Positions 1-5,204 of a DNA stretch of 6,099 nt are shown piece by piece (positions within the stretch are counted from its first letter, which is position 1; the number at the start of each line of letters is the position of its first letter). Below the pieces are notes generated by a model. It made no database searches. It was not told where the DNA came from and saw only the letters and a list, made by a program, of their open reading frames with translations. The position numbers and the translations under genes were made by a program. Source of the stretch: Duncaniella sp. (GTDB taxonomy: Bacteria; Bacteroidota; Bacteroidia; Bacteroidales; Muribaculaceae); assembly GCA_029052375.1 (NCBI GenBank), contig JAIDJD010000187.1, forward strand, positions 1 through 6,099, read 5' to 3'.

Positions 1-178
1 ACCCCATGTAGGCCATGCGGTCGTAGTGTATCACCGGGCCGTGTCCGGCGGCCGCGGCCATGAGGTCGCCGCCGAGAAAGGCTGTCTCGGCGTCAGGGTC
101 GAGTCTGCGCAGGTGTTCTATCACCTGCGCCGCGTGCAGGTCGCCGGAGGCTTCGCCGGCCGAAAAGAAATACTTCAT
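1..178 (-). CDS. lpxB: Lipid-A-disaccharide synthase, N-terminal part (runs off the left edge)
   Basis: Fifty-nine codons are visible, starting at the ATG at 178-176 and open to the edge. The peptide begins MKYFFSAGEASGDLHAAQV, then has FLGGDLMAAA near residue 37 and RMAYMG at the edge. The GEASGDLH block, the (G)GD.M block and the final YMG are the conserved N-terminal signatures of LpxB (GT19). That enzyme joins UDP-2,3-diacylglucosamine to lipid X to make the disaccharide of lipid A, at the inner face of the cytoplasmic membrane. The start is secure because the family's N-terminus begins a few residues before GEASGD. Most of the protein (about 380 residues in the family) lies outside the window. 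It is divergent from the glucosaminidase gene. A -7 promoter element sits only 4 bp upstream of the ATG, and no Shine-Dalgarno sequence is seen. Confidence 0.93.
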   Translation of the reverse strand, partial: MKYFFSAGEASGDLHAAQVIEHLRRLDPDAETAFLGGDLMAAAAGHGPVIHYDRMAYMG

Positions 179-182
179 GACG

Positions 183-190
183 CAAAATTA
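183..190 (-). promoter_or_regulatory. lpxB: Bacteroidetes -7 element for lpxB
   Basis: On the minus strand the sequence reads TAATTTTG, a full match to the Bacteroidetes -7 consensus TAnnTTTG. Its last base is 4 bp from the lpxB ATG. No clear TTTG is found 19-23 bp further upstream, although the A/T-rich run at 215-222 lies close to that range. If the element is used, transcription should start within a few bases of the start codon, giving a leaderless or almost leaderless mRNA. The consensus is established knowledge; its use here is inference. Confidence 0.55.
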
Positions 191-256
191 GCCCTTTAAA
201 CAATACCTGAGCCGTTAAAAATCTTTAATCGGCGGCGCACCGACATATTTTTTCAC

Positions 257-264
257 TAAGTTTG
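257..264 (+). promoter_or_regulatory. Bacteroidetes -7 element for the glucosaminidase-helicase operon
   Basis: TAAGTTTG on the plus strand matches TAnnTTTG completely and ends 39 bp before the ATG at 304, leaving a leader of about 35 nt. The -33 position (about 230-237) is GC-rich with no TTTG, so this is a half-consensus promoter. A GGAGAGA run at 276-282 is too far from the start codon to be a normal ribosome binding site. The divergent -7 element of lpxB lies about 67 bp away, so the 125-bp gap probably drives both directions. Confidence 0.55.
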
Positions 265-303
265 TGTTATTACTTGGAGAGACAACCATAACCACAGACA
301 AGA

Positions 304-846
304 ATGCGCAAGATCTTATTGCTTATCATCATGCTGTCCTCCGTGGCCGCTGTCATGGCCAAGACCCCGATATGCGGCAGACATAAGGTGGACGCTGACA
401 TACTATACAGCTTTGTCGCCGCGCGCAACCCCGACTTCGACCCCGAGGTGGCCGAGGCCTTCATCGAGGTGGGCGAGCTCTACGGCATACGCGGCGACAT
501 AGCCCTCTGCCAGGCGATAATAGAGACGGGATGGTTCAGGTTCGAGGGGTCGGCCATGGAGCCTGGCGACCACAACTACTGCGGTCTAGGAGTGCGCCGC
601 AACGGCGACCGCGGATGCGAGTTTCCCACCGTGCAGGAGGGTGTGACGGCCATGATGCAGCACCTCTACGCCTATGCCTGCAAGGACGAGCTGCCCGACG
701 GCGAGTATCTCCTCGACCCCCGCTTCGGCTACGTAGACCGCGGGTCGGCAAGGACCTGGGAGTCTCTCTCGGGCCGCTGGGCCAGAAATCCACGCTACGG
801 CAAGCAGATAATCAATATGTACAAGGCTCTCCTCGAACACAGATGA
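304..846 (+). CDS. Secreted GH73-type glucosaminidase (peptidoglycan hydrolase)
   Basis: This 180-residue protein has an N-terminal signal peptide: MRK, a hydrophobic core at residues 4-18, and a likely cleavage after A19 in VMA-KT. There is no lipobox cysteine. The rest is a single glucosaminidase domain (GH73 / LYZ2-like): QAIIETGW at 70-77 with E74 the expected catalytic glutamate, NYCGLG at 91-96 (family N-x-F/C-G-I/L-G), GVTAMMQHLYAYA at 113-125, and DPRF.YV.RGSA at 138-149. The last two blocks resemble the glucosaminidase domains attached to clostridial amidases. The expected role is cutting the N-acetylglucosamine-(1->4)-muramic acid bond of peptidoglycan in the periplasm. It has no SH3 or LysM anchor, and the five mature cysteines (C24, C69, C93, C105, C126) could allow disulfides. 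It ends 5 bp before the helicase gene, so the two are probably cotranscribed. Substrate and in vivo role (growth, division, scavenging) cannot be told from sequence. Confidence 0.88.
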   Translation: MRKILLLIIMLSSVAAVMAKTPICGRHKVDADILYSFVAARNPDFDPEVAEAFIEVGELYGIRGDIALCQAIIETGWFRFEGSAMEPGDHNYCGLGVRRNGDRGCEFPTVQEGVTAMMQHLYAYACKDELPDGEYLLDPRFGYVDRGSARTWESLSGRWARNPRYGKQIINMYKALLEHR

Positions 847-851
847 TATAA

Positions 852-2177
852 ATGAAACAGAAAGAAATCTTAGACAACATATATGCCCGCACCCGTGTGT
901 CCCGGCTCAACCCCATGCAGCAGCGCATGGCCGGGATACCGCTCAGAGGCATCTTCACCCTGCTCTCGCCCACAGGCTCGGGCAAGACCATAGCCTTTGC
1001 CATCCCCATGCTCAAGAGCCTGCGCCCGCCATGCGGCATGGTCCAGGCCGTGGTGATGGCCCCGAGCCGTGAGCTCGTGATGCAGATAGCCGAGGTGGTG
1101 AGGCCCATCGCCGCCGGATACAAGACTGTGGCCTTCTATGGCGGACACTCCATGCAGGAGGAGACGTCGTCGCTCGCCGTCACCCCCGACATCATCGTCG
1201 CCACCCCGGGCCGCCTGCTCGACCACCTGCGCCGCGGGGGGCTCGACATCGCCACAGCCTCGACACTCGTGCTCGACGAGTACGACAAGTCGCTCGAGCT
1301 CGGCTTTGCCGACGAGATGAAGCGCATTGTCCGCCGCCTCGGCACACTCTCGCTCGTCATCCTCACCTCGGCCACGCGCCTCGACGAGCTCCCCGACTAC
1401 CTCCCCTCCGGGATGGAGCGCGAGACCATAGACTTCTCGGGCGTCACCGAGGCCCCGAGACGCAGGATGCAGGTGGTGCGCGTCGAGTCGCCGGTGCGCG
1501 ACAAGCTCGAGACGCTCACAGACCTGCTCCGCTCCCTGCCTGACGGCAAGGTGATGGTCTTTGCCAACCACCGCGACAGCGCCGAGCGCATCTTCGGCCG
1601 CCTGCTCAAGGAGGGCCTCCCCGCAGGCCTCTACCACGGCGGCCTCGACCAGAACGACCGCGAGAACGCCATAGTCATGCTCTCCAACGGCTCCACCCCC
1701 ATACTTGTCTCAACCGACCTCGGCGCCCGCGGGCTCGATATCCCGGAGCTCTCGGCCGTGATACACTACCATATGCCCGTCAACGAGCAGGCCTGGACCC
1801 ACCGCAACGGCCGCACGGCACGTCAGGACGCCAAGGGAGAGATCTACATCATCACCTCTGAGGGCGACGACATACCTGAATACATCAACCCCGACCGCGA
1901 CTATGTCCCCACAGGCAAGTCGCCGTCGCCCATACACTCCGACGTCGCCACCCTCTACTTCAACGTCGGCAAGAAAGAAAAGATTTCCAAGGGCGACATC
2001 GTGGGCTACCTCATTGCCAAGGGGGGCCTCGAGGCAGGCGAGATAGGGGGCATCACCCTGCGCGACCACTCGGCCCTCGCCGCCGTCCCCCGCGCCAAAG
2101 CACAGTCTCTGCTGCGCGCCCTCGCCTCAGAGAAAATCAAGAACACCCGCGCCCGGATATCCCTGCTCGGCAAGTAA
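852..2177 (+). CDS. dbpA: DEAD-box ATP-dependent RNA helicase, DbpA-like
   Basis: This 441-residue helicase has two RecA domains and an RNA-binding tail. Motifs in order: Q-motif Gln Q23 (NPMQ), motif I SPTGSGKT 39-46, Ia APSREL 70-75, GG 97-98, Ib TPGR 118-121, motif II DEYD 142-145, III SAT 173-175, QxxR 267-270, V STDLGARGLDIP 287-298, VI HRNGRTAR 317-324. Residues 366-441 (TLYFNVGKKEKISKGDIVG, then AGEIGGITL and KIKNTRARI) match the DbpA RNA-binding domain, which in E. coli recognises hairpin 92 of 23S rRNA. Length is close to E. coli DbpA (457). The likely role is ATP-driven remodelling of 23S rRNA during large-subunit assembly in the cytoplasm. Motif II has Tyr where the family has Ala, and motif VI has Asn where DbpA has Ile; the catalytic D, E, K and R residues remain. 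The ATG follows the glucosaminidase stop by 5 bp. The family is certain; strict orthology to dbpA is likely but unproven. Confidence 0.93.
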   Translation: MKQKEILDNIYARTRVSRLNPMQQRMAGIPLRGIFTLLSPTGSGKTIAFAIPMLKSLRPPCGMVQAVVMAPSRELVMQIAEVVRPIAAGYKTVAFYGGHSMQEETSSLAVTPDIIVATPGRLLDHLRRGGLDIATASTLVLDEYDKSLELGFADEMKRIVRRLGTLSLVILTSATRLDELPDYLPSGMERETIDFSGVTEAPRRRMQVVRVESPVRDKLETLTDLLRSLPDGKVMVFANHRDSAERIFGRLLKEGLPAGLYHGGLDQNDRENAIVMLSNGSTPILVSTDLGARGLDIPELSAVIHYHMPVNEQAWTHRNGRTARQDAKGEIYIITSEGDDIPEYINPDRDYVPTGKSPSPIHSDVATLYFNVGKKEKISKGDIVGYLIAKGGLEAGEIGGITLRDHSALAAVPRAKAQSLLRALASEKIKNTRARISLLGK

Positions 2178-2181
2178 GACC

Positions 2182-2198
2182 CTCAGGCAAAACCTGAG
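2182..2198 (+). terminator. Small hairpin just after the helicase stop codon
   Basis: CTCAGG / CCTGAG form a perfect 6-bp stem with a 5-nt loop (CAAAA), starting 5 bp after the TAA. No U-tract follows (the next bases are C-rich), so it is weak as an intrinsic terminator and may only protect the 3' end of the mRNA. It is placed here because it directly follows the operon. Confidence 0.35.
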
Positions 2199-2239
2199 CA
2201 CCCCCCTCTCCGGCATGGACGCCGTTTGATTATCAAATT

Positions 2240-2258
2240 TCAGGGCCGGAGGCCCTGA
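2240..2258. terminator. Perfect 8-bp inverted repeat, possible terminator
   Basis: TCAGGGCC and GGCCCTGA form an 8-bp GC-rich stem around a 3-nt loop. On the minus strand the arm is followed by an A/T-rich run (AAATTTGATAATC) with only a short T stretch, so intrinsic termination is possible but not typical. It lies 63 bp after the helicase stop and 179 bp after the gdhA stop, and could act on read-through from either side. A protein binding site is an alternative. Confidence 0.4.
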
Positions 2259-2368
2259 GAATAGCCAACTCAATGGCCATCAGCCACACACCGGAAAAAT
2301 CCGCTGACCAGTAACTTTCAACAGCAAGGATAAGAAATTCTTCTACTAAACAGTCTTTGGATACAGCA

Positions 2369-2410
2369 GCCCCCGGAGACGGCATCCGCAAGAGATGCCG
2401 CTCCGGGGGC
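2369..2410 (-). terminator. Strong hairpin after gdhA, probable terminator
   Basis: The arms are 2369-2386 (GCCCCCGGA, GA, CGGCATC) and 2394-2410 (GATGCCG, C, TCCGGGGGC). They pair over 17 bp with one bulged A and a 7-nt loop. In the gdhA direction the hairpin starts 26 bp after the stop codon, the usual place for a terminator. Neither flank carries a long T-run, so it could be bidirectional, with weak intrinsic termination or mainly 3'-end protection. It is the most stable-looking structure in the window by eye. Confidence 0.65.
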
Positions 2411-2436
2411 GATTGGTTTATGGGGCTGGGCGGGGG

Positions 2437-3777
2437 TCAGAGGATGCCCTGGGCCATCATGGCGCGGGCCACCTTCATGAAGCCTGCGACGTTGGCGCCC
2501 TTCACATAGTTGATATAGCCGTCCTCCTCGGTGCCATACTTGACACACTGGGTGTGGATGTCGCTCATGATCTGCTTGAGCTTGGCGTCTACCTCCTCTT
2601 CGGTCCACGAGAGCTTCTGAGAGTTCTGGGCCATCTCGAGGCCGCTGACAGAGACGCCGCCGGCGTTGGCCGCCTTGCCGGGGGCATAGAGCAGGCGGGC
2701 CTTCTGGAACTCGCGTATGGCCTCGGGGGTCGAGGGCATATTGGCACCCTCGCTCACGGCCATGCAGCCTCCGGCTATCAGGGCGCGGGCGTCGTCGCCG
2801 TCTATCTCGTTCTGTGTGGCCGAGGGCATGGCTATGTCACACTTCACGCGGTGCCAGGGGCGCTCGCCTTCGTAGTATTCGACGCCGTCGTATTCCTCGG
2901 CAAACTCGCGGATGCGGCCGCGATAGATGTTCTTGAGCTTGAAGATATAGTCGAGCTGTTCGCGGGTGAGGCCGCCGGGGATGTGTACGGTGCCGTCAGA
3001 GTCGCTCATGCTCACTACCTTGGCGCCGAGCGCGAGGAGCTTCTCGGCGGTGTATGTGGCCACGTTGCCCGAGCCTGAGATGGCCACCTTCTTGTCCTTG
3101 ATGTCTATGCCGCGGGTCTTGAGCATCTCGAGCAGGAAGTAGACGTTGCCATATCCGGTGGCCTCGGGGCGTATCTTTGAGCCTCCGAACTCGAGCCCCT
3201 TGCCGGTGAATGTGCCGGTGAACTCGCGGGCCATCTTCTTGTACTGGCCGAACATATAGCCTACCTCGCGGCCGCCCACGCCTATGTCTCCGGCGGGGAC
3301 GTCGGTGTCAGGGCCTATCTGGCGCCAGAGCTCCGAGATGAAGGCCTGGCAGAAGCGCATCACTTCCATGTCGCTCTTGCCGCGGGGCGAGAAGTCAGAG
3401 CCGCCCTTGGCGCCGCCCATGGCGAGGGTGGTCAGGGAGTTCTTGAAGGTCTGCTCGAAAGCGAGGAACTTGAGGATGGAGAGGTTGACCGACGAGTGGA
3501 AACGGATGCCCCCCTTGTACGGGCCGATGGCATTGTTGTGCTGGACGCGATAGCCCATGTTGTTGTGCACCTTGCCCTTGTCGTCTACCCAGGAGACGCG
3601 GAAGGAGAAGATGCGGTCAGGTATGCAGAGTCGCTCTATGAGGTTGTAGCGCTCGAATTCGGGATTGTCGTTGTACACATCCTCGATGGTGGTGAGCACC
3701 TCGTCAACGGCCTGGATATATTCGGGCTCGTTGGGAAAACGACGTTTGAGGTCGTCGATAACTTCTGCTGCTTTCAT
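2437..3777 (-). CDS. gdhA: Glutamate dehydrogenase, hexameric NADP type
   Basis: This complete 446-residue enzyme carries out the reversible reductive amination of 2-oxoglutarate with ammonia to L-glutamate in the cytoplasm. N-terminal substrate domain: GPYKGGIRFH (K88), FKNSLT (K112), GGAKGGSDF (K124, the expected catalytic lysine) and VPAGDIGVG (D164). C-terminal Rossmann domain: GSGNVA at 235-240, followed by MSDSDG at 257-262, where NADP-type enzymes carry a similar DSSG. S378 in SVSGLE matches the glutamate-carboxylate-binding serine. Length fits the small hexameric class (about 445-450). NADP(H) use is inferred from the GSGNVA / SDS pattern; Bacteroides enzymes can be dual-specific, so NAD use is not excluded. 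The ATG is preceded directly by an A-rich AAAAAAGGA. The gene has its own promoter at 3845-3875 and a hairpin at its 3' side. With glnN upstream on the same strand it forms an ammonia-assimilation locus. Confidence 0.97.
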   Translation of the reverse strand: MKAAEVIDDLKRRFPNEPEYIQAVDEVLTTIEDVYNDNPEFERYNLIERLCIPDRIFSFRVSWVDDKGKVHNNMGYRVQHNNAIGPYKGGIRFHSSVNLSILKFLAFEQTFKNSLTTLAMGGAKGGSDFSPRGKSDMEVMRFCQAFISELWRQIGPDTDVPAGDIGVGGREVGYMFGQYKKMAREFTGTFTGKGLEFGGSKIRPEATGYGNVYFLLEMLKTRGIDIKDKKVAISGSGNVATYTAEKLLALGAKVVSMSDSDGTVHIPGGLTREQLDYIFKLKNIYRGRIREFAEEYDGVEYYEGERPWHRVKCDIAMPSATQNEIDGDDARALIAGGCMAVSEGANMPSTPEAIREFQKARLLYAPGKAANAGGVSVSGLEMAQNSQKLSWTEEEVDAKLKQIMSDIHTQCVKYGTEEDGYINYVKGANVAGFMKVARAMMAQGIL

Positions 3778-3817
3778 TCCTTTTTTCTTGGGTCTGGGGA
3801 TTAAGTTATGTGGTGGT

Positions 3818-3837
3818 TTTCGGGGTTCTCCCCGAAA
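3818..3837 (-). promoter_or_regulatory. gdhA: Stem-loop at the 5' end of the gdhA leader
   Basis: On the minus strand TTTCGGGG-AGAA-CCCCGAAA forms a perfect 8-bp stem with a 4-nt loop. The predicted start of transcription is near 3840, so the stem would begin within the first few bases of the mRNA, about 40 nt before the ATG. It has no U-tract and does not cover the start codon. It could stabilise the 5' end or bind a regulator; no known riboswitch is recognised in the short leader (about 63 nt). Confidence 0.6.
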
Positions 3838-3844
3838 TGCGCGA

Positions 3845-3875
3845 CAAAATTACATATTTTTGTTGTATTCTCAAA
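3845..3875 (-). promoter_or_regulatory. gdhA: Complete Bacteroidetes promoter for gdhA
   Basis: On the minus strand TTTG (3875-3872) is followed by a 19-bp spacer and TAATTTTG (3852-3845). Both elements and the spacing match the primary sigma factor consensus of Bacteroides (TTTG-N19-21-TAnnTTTG). Transcription should start near 3840, giving a leader of roughly 63 nt. The promoter lies in the 161-bp gap after the transporter gene, so gdhA can be expressed independently of glnN. Confidence 0.8.
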
Positions 3876-3938
3876 ACATTTGCCACAAAATATGCGTTTA
3901 GGTGAGCTTTTTGCTGAATTTTGTGTGCTTTGAGAGAT

Positions 3939-5141
3939 TCATTGGGTCAATCTGTGCTCGACAAAGAAGCGTCTTGAGTATCCTGTCAGGAGCAGGGTGC
4001 CGGCTGTCTGGCTGGCCGCGGTGAAGATAAATGCGGCCCCGTAGCCCGAGTATTCGAGCAGGAAGCCTCCGGTTAGGATTCCTATGCCCATGCCGAGGTC
4101 CCACGAGGTGAGTATGGTAGAGTTGGCTGTGCCCCTCTGGTCCGGGCGTGCCAGGGAGATGAACATATTGAGCATCCCGGGGAACATACGTCCGTTGCCG
4201 AGGCCTATGAGCGGGGCTGAGAGATAGAAAGCCCAGGGCTGGCGCACGAGCGCGAAGAGCAGGAATCCGGCACAGCTGAGCATGGCGCCCTCGATGGCGT
4301 TCTCGGCCATGCGCCCTTTGCGCAGGCCTTTGGCCCCGTAGAGGCGCGAGGCGAAGAGTCCGCCGGAGACCAGAGCGAAGAATATCCCGGTCCCATCCGT
4401 GATAGAGAGCTCCTCCTTGCCGTAGATGGCCACATAGTTGCTCATGATGCCCCACGGGAGCCCGAAGAGCAGGCTGTTGATGGCCAGGGGCCAGGCGCGG
4501 GTCAGGAAGAGGTGGTCGAGCGACAGGTGGACCTTTTCGGTGCGCCTCGGGCGGTGGGGCAGGCGGATAGACCATGCGCAGACCAGGCCGCAGAAGGCCA
4601 CGCCGAGCGCCAGCCAGAAGAGCAGGCTGAAGTTGTCTGTCGCAGAGTAGACCCATATGCCGGCCGAGGGGGCTATGGCCATGGCCAGGTTGTTGGAGAG
4701 GCCGTAATAGCCTATGCCCTCGCTGCGCCTCAGGGGGTGGAGCGAGTCGATGGCCACGGTGGAGTTGGCCACGGTGGTGGCCCCGAACGGGAGGCCGTGC
4801 AGGGTGCGCACTATGGCGAACATCAGTATGGTGCCCGCGCCGATATATCCGGTGAAGCAGATGAAGAAAAAGAAGAAGCAGAGCATCAGCACCCTGCGCC
4901 GGTCGAAGAGGTCGACGATAAATCCGCTGAACGGCCTCACAGCCAGGGCGGCCACGACATAGCCCGAGAGCACAAGCCCTATCATGTCCTTGTCGGCCTT
5001 GAACTGGGCGTTGAGATAGATGGGCAGCAGGGGCGTCAGCAGGTAGAAGGAGAAGAACAGCATGAAATTCCCCGCCATGGCACGGCAGTAGTTGCCGTTC
5101 CAGAGGCGGGGAAGTGTATTGTGGGTTTCAGGATCGGTCAT
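3939..5141 (-). CDS. MFS transporter, substrate unknown
   Basis: This is a major facilitator superfamily membrane protein of 400 residues from the ATG at 5141, with about twelve hydrophobic segments in two halves. TM1 is NFMLFFSFYLLTPLLPIYL (residues 25-43). The loop after TM2 has the MFS motif A form GFIVDLFDRRR (73-83). RTLHGLPFGATT (112-123) is the conserved TM4 region, and a basic linker RLPHRPRRTEK (193-203) joins the halves. A run of five phenylalanines (89-93) lies in TM3. An in-frame GTG at 5180 would add 13 residues; I prefer the ATG because the sequence before it is A/T-richer and MFS proteins usually begin close to TM1. It starts 63 bp (24 bp with GTG) after the glnN stop, with no consensus promoter between, so it is probably read from the glnN transcript. 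The motifs fit drug/sugar-efflux-like MFS proteins, but the substrate cannot be deduced. No clear terminator follows it. Confidence 0.9.
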   Translation of the reverse strand: MTDPETHNTLPRLWNGNYCRAMAGNFMLFFSFYLLTPLLPIYLNAQFKADKDMIGLVLSGYVVAALAVRPFSGFIVDLFDRRRVLMLCFFFFFICFTGYIGAGTILMFAIVRTLHGLPFGATTVANSTVAIDSLHPLRRSEGIGYYGLSNNLAMAIAPSAGIWVYSATDNFSLLFWLALGVAFCGLVCAWSIRLPHRPRRTEKVHLSLDHLFLTRAWPLAINSLLFGLPWGIMSNYVAIYGKEELSITDGTGIFFALVSGGLFASRLYGAKGLRKGRMAENAIEGAMLSCAGFLLFALVRQPWAFYLSAPLIGLGNGRMFPGMLNMFISLARPDQRGTANSTILTSWDLGMGIGILTGGFLLEYSGYGAAFIFTAASQTAGTLLLTGYSRRFFVEHRLTQ

Positions 5142-5204
5142 AGAGAAGATGTTTGGGTTGGAGGCCAGGCGGGGAGACACAGCCTCGCCGGGCCCCGTAC
5201 ACTC

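Larger units (their letters stand above)
2178..2436. other. Convergent intergenic region rich in inverted repeats
   Basis: This 259-bp gap separates the plus-strand operon from gdhA. I see no credible gene in it. It holds the hairpins listed separately (2182-2198, 2240-2258, 2369-2410) and three smaller symmetric elements: CGGC/GCCG around 2211-2224, TTTGAT-T-ATCAAA at 2225-2237, and ATGGCCAT at 2273-2280. The stretch 2281-2365 is plainer and more A/T-rich, with no clear promoter on either strand. The arms at 2193-2197 (CCTGA) and 2240-2244 (TCAGG) could also pair with each other, so more than one RNA fold is possible. Confidence 0.6.

Noticed and set aside
870..1637. Long minus-strand open frame (255 codons) inside the helicase gene
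   Set aside because: The plus strand carries all helicase motifs here. The antisense protein is rich in His, Gly, Glu and Ala without a recognisable domain, as expected of a mirror frame in GC-rich coding DNA.
2395..3078. Plus-strand open frame (227 codons) overlapping the 3' half of gdhA
   Set aside because: It is antisense to a clearly conserved enzyme, also runs through the gdhA terminator hairpin, and shows low-complexity Gly/Ala/Leu/His composition.
3898..4656. Minus-strand open frame (252 codons) overlapping the MFS gene in another frame
   Set aside because: It is rich in Arg, Pro, His and Gly, has no membrane segments or domain, and overlaps a clear transporter frame.
5161..5197. Possible terminator between glnN and the MFS gene (CGGGG / CCCCG and GAGGC / GCCTC arms)
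   Set aside because: The stems are only 5 bp, overlap each other, have a long loop or compete, and no T-run follows. Not enough to split the transcription unit.
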